The notes below the pieces were generated by a model. It was not told the DNA's origin, ran no database searches, and worked only from the letters and a program-made list of their open reading frames with translations. From positions 4,824,001 to 4,888,000 of the forward strand of contig NZ_CP034449.1 of NCBI RefSeq assembly GCF_003952425.1: DNA of 64,000 nt, written 5' to 3'. The translations under genes were made by a program, and so were the position numbers. Below are positions 61,255 to 64,000 of this stretch, in pieces. The first letter of the stretch is position 1. The number at the start of each line of letters is the position of its first letter. This DNA comes from Mesorhizobium sp. M2A.F.Ca.ET.046.03.2.1. GTDB taxonomy: Bacteria > Pseudomonadota > Alphaproteobacteria > Rhizobiales > Rhizobiaceae.

Positions 61255-61941
61255 GTGTCGGAAGATCTGAAGAATTGGCAGCCGCGCCCACGGCCGGAAC
61301 GCAAGGCGATCGAGGGACGCACAGTCAGGCTCGAGCCGCTGAGCGCGGCAAAGCACGGCGACGGCCTCTACGAGGCCTCGTCGGTTTCGGATGTCGGCGG
61401 ACGTTTCGCCTGGCTGCCCGACTACCCGCCGGAGACCCGCGCCGCCTTCCAGCCGTGGCTCGACAAGGCGGAAGCGAGCGAGGATCCGCTGTTCTTCACC
61501 GTCATCGACAAGGCGAGCGGCAAGATCGCCGGGCGCCAGACGCTGATGCGCATCGACGTCGCCAACGGCGTCGGGGAAATCGGCAACATCTACTGGGGTC
61601 CACTGATCTCGCGCAAGCCGGCGGCGACCGAGGCGCAGTTCATGTTTGCGAAATATCTCTTCGACGATCTCGGCTATCGCCGCTACGAGTGGAAGTGCAA
61701 CAACCGCAACGAGCCCTCGAAGCGCGCTGCCGAGCGCTTCGGCTTCAAGTTCGAAGGCATCTTCCGCCAGCACCTTGTGGTCAAAGGTGAAAACCGCGAT
61801 ACGGCGTGGTATTCAATCATCGACAAGGAGTGGCCGGCCTTGCGCAAAGCCTATGAGGGCTGGCTCGATCCAGCGAATTTCGATGACGAAGGCGGCCAGA
61901 AGCGGCGGCTTGAGGATTTTCGCGCCGACTTCGGAGGGTAA
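61255..61941 (+). CDS. GNAT family N-acetyltransferase (RimJ/RimL type)
   Basis: A 228-residue acetyltransferase. The most likely start is GTG at 61255, six bases after GGAG; a TTG 12 bp upstream is in frame too. The RimJ/RimL-like fold is shown by EGRTVRLEPLSAAKHGDGLY near the start, GKIAGRQTLMRIDVANGVGEIGNIYW and the CoA-binding part, here less glycine-rich than usual (FDDLGYRRYEWKCNNRNEPSKRAAERFGF). It transfers an acetyl group to a protein N-terminus or small amine. It is followed after 13 bp by the CDF exporter gene, so the two may share a transcript. Confidence 0.88.
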   Translation: MSEDLKNWQPRPRPERKAIEGRTVRLEPLSAAKHGDGLYEASSVSDVGGRFAWLPDYPPETRAAFQPWLDKAEASEDPLFFTVIDKASGKIAGRQTLMRIDVANGVGEIGNIYWGPLISRKPAATEAQFMFAKYLFDDLGYRRYEWKCNNRNEPSKRAAERFGFKFEGIFRQHLVVKGENRDTAWYSIIDKEWPALRKAYEGWLDPANFDDEGGQKRRLEDFRADFGG

Positions 61942-61954
61942 CAGGAGTTTGACG

Positions 61955-62944
61955 ATGGCGCACGGTTCGCATGATCACGGTTCCGCCGGTCATAGCCACG
62001 GCGCTGGGCATGTGCATGGCTCGACCGACAAGAAACGGGTGCTGATCGCGGCCTGCCTGACCGGCGGCTTCATGGTCGCCGAGGCGCTCGGCGGGCTGCT
62101 CACCGGATCGCTGGCGCTGCTCGCGGACGCCGGCCATATGCTTGCCGATTCGATCGCGCTCGGTCTTGCCTGGTATGCCTTCCATCTCGCCGGACGCCCG
62201 GCCACCGGCCGTCTGACCTATGGCTTCGGCCGGGTGAAGACGCTGGTCGCCTACACCAACGGCATCGCCATCTTCGTCATCGCGCTCTGGATCGTCTACG
62301 AGGCCTGGGGGCGGCTGATGAACCCGGCGCCCGTGCTTGGCGGGCCGATGCTGGTGGTGGCGGTGGCAGGCCTGCTGGTCAACATCGCCTCCTTCTTCGT
62401 GCTGCATGGCGGCGACCGCGAGAGCCTGAACATGCGCGGCGCGATCCTGCATGTGCTGGGCGACCTGCTCGGCTCCACCGCGGCAATCGCGGCAGCCCTC
62501 ATCATCCTGGCAACCGGCTGGACGCCGATCGATCCTGTCCTCTCCGTCCTAGTGTCGCTGCTCATCCTGTCGACGGCATGGTCGCTGATGCGCGAGGCGG
62601 CGCATGTCCTGCTCGAAGGCGTGCCGGCAAGCCTCGATCGCGATATGATCGCCAAGGACATCGAAGGCGCGGTCAAGGGCGTGCGCGAGGTGCATCATAT
62701 GCATGTCTGGTCGCTCGACGGCACCTCCAACATGGCGACGCTGCATGCCTGCCTGAATGACGGCGTCGATCCGCATGTGGCGGTGAGCGCCATCAAGAAA
62801 CGGCTTGCCGCCAAGCACGGCATCGATCATGCCACCGTCGAACCGGAATTCGGGCAATGCGCCGACAGTCATGACGAGCATGGCCATCACCATGATCGCG
62901 ATCATACGCATGGCGCGCCTGCCGATCGCCGGCACTATCACTGA
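61955..62944 (+). CDS. Cation diffusion facilitator (CDF) metal exporter
   Basis: A 329-residue inner-membrane antiporter that expels Zn2+, Co2+ or related ions. The N-terminus is His-rich (MAHGSHDHGSAGHSHGAGHV), and so is the C-terminus (HDEHGHHHDRDHTHG). Six membrane helices occupy residues 30-215, with the metal-site Asp pair in LLADAGHMLADSIALGLAW (HxxxD) and a second such motif in GDLLGSTAAIAAALII. A cytoplasmic ferredoxin-like domain follows. AGGAG lies before the ATG. Zinc is the commonest substrate of this branch, but cobalt (DmeF-like) is equally possible. Confidence 0.94.
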   Translation: MAHGSHDHGSAGHSHGAGHVHGSTDKKRVLIAACLTGGFMVAEALGGLLTGSLALLADAGHMLADSIALGLAWYAFHLAGRPATGRLTYGFGRVKTLVAYTNGIAIFVIALWIVYEAWGRLMNPAPVLGGPMLVVAVAGLLVNIASFFVLHGGDRESLNMRGAILHVLGDLLGSTAAIAAALIILATGWTPIDPVLSVLVSLLILSTAWSLMREAAHVLLEGVPASLDRDMIAKDIEGAVKGVREVHHMHVWSLDGTSNMATLHACLNDGVDPHVAVSAIKKRLAAKHGIDHATVEPEFGQCADSHDEHGHHHDRDHTHGAPADRRHYH

Positions 62945-62987
62945 TCAGGATTATGCCTAACAGCCTCGAAGCCAGGAAAGTCTGCTG

Positions 62988-63194
62988 ATGGATCGTGACA
63001 CACGCAACGCGGCGATTGCCGCGGCTGTGATACTGCTCGTGTTCGGTCTCGCCGCCTATTTCCTGCCGGCCATCATGCTGGCCGCGGGCAAGGTGTCGAC
63101 GGTGCTGGCGGCCGTCATCGCGGTGGTCTTCATGGTCGGGCTGTTCGTCGTCCTATGGCTGCGCGGACGCAGCCAACGCAAGAAAGGTCTCTGA
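62988..63194 (+). CDS. Small two-helix membrane protein, hypothetical
   Basis: A 68-residue protein with two hydrophobic helices (AAIAAAVILLVFGLAAYFLP and VLAAVIAVVFMVGLFVVLWL) joined by a short turn, then a basic end RGRSQRKKGL that should face the cytoplasm. I do not recognise a family. It lies 43 bp after the CDF gene and 2 bp before the denD-like gene, so it is co-transcribed with one or both. Confidence 0.7.
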   Translation: MDRDTRNAAIAAAVILLVFGLAAYFLPAIMLAAGKVSTVLAAVIAVVFMVGLFVVLWLRGRSQRKKGL

Positions 63195-63196
63195 AG

Positions 63197-64000
63197 ATGA
63201 GAATTCTGATCACGGGCGCGGCCGGCATGGTGGGCCGCAAGCTTATAGCGCGGCTGGCCAAGGACAGCGCCTTGCGCGGGCGCAAGATCACGGCGCTCGA
63301 CCTGCATGACATCGTGGCGCCGCAGCCGCCGGCGCTCACAGGCGTCGATGTCTCGATCCACACCGGCGATCTATCCGCGCCCGGCGCCATGGCGGCCCTC
63401 GTGGCTCCGCGCCCGGACGTGATCTTCCACCTGGCGGGCATCGTCTCGGGCGAAGCGGAAGCCAATTTCGATCTCGGCTACCGGGTCAATCTCGACGGCA
63501 CGCGCGCGCTGTTCGACGCGGTGCGGCTGGCGGCCTTCGCGCCGCGCCTCGTGTTCACCTCGTCGATCGCGGTCTTCGGCGCGCCCTTTCCGGATGTCAT
63601 TCCGGACGAGTTCCATCCGACGCCGCTCACCTCATACGGCACGCAGAAGCAGATGAGCGAAGCGCTGCTCGCCGACTACACGCGGCGCGGCTTTTTCGAC
63701 GGCATCGGCATCCGGCTGCCGACGATCTGCGTGCGCCCCGGCAAGCCGAACAAGGCAGCCTCCAGCTTTTTCTCAGGCATCATCCGCGAGCCGCTCGCCG
63801 GGCAGGAGGCGATCCTGCCGGTGCCGCGCTCAGTGCTGCACACCCATGCCAGCCCGCGCTCGGCGGTCAATTTCCTGATCCATGCGGCCGAAATCGACGG
63901 CGACAAGGTCGGACCGCGTCGCAACCTCACCATGCCCGGAGTCGCCGTCACCGTCGGCGAGCAGATCGAGGCGCTGGAGCGCATTGCCGGCGCCGAAGTC
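63197..64000 (+). CDS. denD: NAD-dependent epimerase/dehydrogenase, D-erythronate dehydrogenase-like (cut by window edge)
   Basis: The first 268 codons are present and the frame is open at the window end. The Rossmann motif is MRILITGAAGMVGRKLI (GxxGxxG), with FHLAGIVSGEAEANFDLGYRVNLDGT in the middle and the catalytic YxxxK in SYGTQKQMSEALLADYTRRG. These blocks fit the extended-SDR family DenD, which oxidises D-erythronate to 2-oxo-tetronate. Other den genes (denK, otnC, otnI) would be expected downstream, outside the window. The DenD name is from overall resemblance and is less certain than the epimerase fold. Confidence 0.82.
   Translation, partial: MRILITGAAGMVGRKLIARLAKDSALRGRKITALDLHDIVAPQPPALTGVDVSIHTGDLSAPGAMAALVAPRPDVIFHLAGIVSGEAEANFDLGYRVNLDGTRALFDAVRLAAFAPRLVFTSSIAVFGAPFPDVIPDEFHPTPLTSYGTQKQMSEALLADYTRRGFFDGIGIRLPTICVRPGKPNKAASSFFSGIIREPLAGQEAILPVPRSVLHTHASPRSAVNFLIHAAEIDGDKVGPRRNLTMPGVAVTVGEQIEALERIAGAEV

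Overview
The window reads as a chromosomal segment of a high-GC alphaproteobacterium of the order Hyphomicrobiales, most likely Mesorhizobium or a close relative. The support comes from the genes themselves: a CpdR-type cell-cycle regulator, a Brucella-type Omp10 lipoprotein, homospermidine synthase, a suhB/mmgR-family small RNA, a ROSE-type RNA thermometer before an Hsp20 gene, and several palindromic intergenic repeats of the kind common in rhizobia. No species can be fixed from sequence alone.

Region 1 (1-16.7 kb) is a catabolic locus. Eleven minus-strand genes, several with 4-8 bp overlaps, run from a LacI-type regulator through a Gfo/Idh dehydrogenase, a family I CoA-transferase, a crotonase-fold enzyme, an aldehyde dehydrogenase, a complete carbohydrate ABC importer (binding protein, two permeases, MalK-type ATPase), a GMC oxidoreductase, an SDR, and the first 28 codons of a second GMC oxidoreductase. 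Facing it on the plus strand are a DUF993 (DHDPS/aldolase-like) gene, a further SDR and a DUF1330 gene. The divergent region carries two TTGGAACGTTC(C/T)A(A/T) operators, so both arms probably form one sugar- or polyol-induced regulon. An intact 1297-bp IS4-family element with a 9-bp target duplication has cut the plus-strand SDR after its sixth codon.

Region 2 (16.7-24 kb) holds an Omp25/31-like porin, tRNA-Val(GAC), cpdR, an N-formylglutamate amidohydrolase, a minus-strand suhB/mmgR sRNA with its own promoter and terminator, hisN, a lysophospholipase-like hydrolase, a heat-shock gene with an RpoH-like promoter and ROSE element, and threonine aldolase.

Region 3 (24-44.6 kb) is housekeeping and envelope: gltB/gltD (glutamate synthase), a DUF459 protein whose SGNH catalytic residues are lost, a lytic transglycosylase, galU, a large outer-membrane barrel, an arabinose-5-phosphate isomerase, the qmcA-nfeD pair, hemH, a periplasmic 5'-nucleotidase with a LysM tail, Omp10 and homospermidine synthase.

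Region 4 (44.6-64 kb) has a pabB-pabC-DUF3445 operon, in which the last gene appears to start with CTG, then an H1-like membrane protein with a helix-hairpin-helix tail, pepF, a sigma-54 response regulator, a DUF882 peptidase-like protein, tRNA-Gln(UUG), an AraC regulator divergent from an SDR, KDPG aldolase, trhO, a DUF533 protein, a second SDR behind a perfect CtrA-type box, an aminotransferase, a GNAT acetyltransferase, a CDF metal exporter, a small membrane protein and the start of a denD-like dehydrogenase. No CRISPR array, prophage or toxin-antitoxin pair was seen. The best candidate for undescribed biology is the LacI-controlled locus in region 1, which joins a sugar importer to oxidoreductases and CoA-thioester enzymes.
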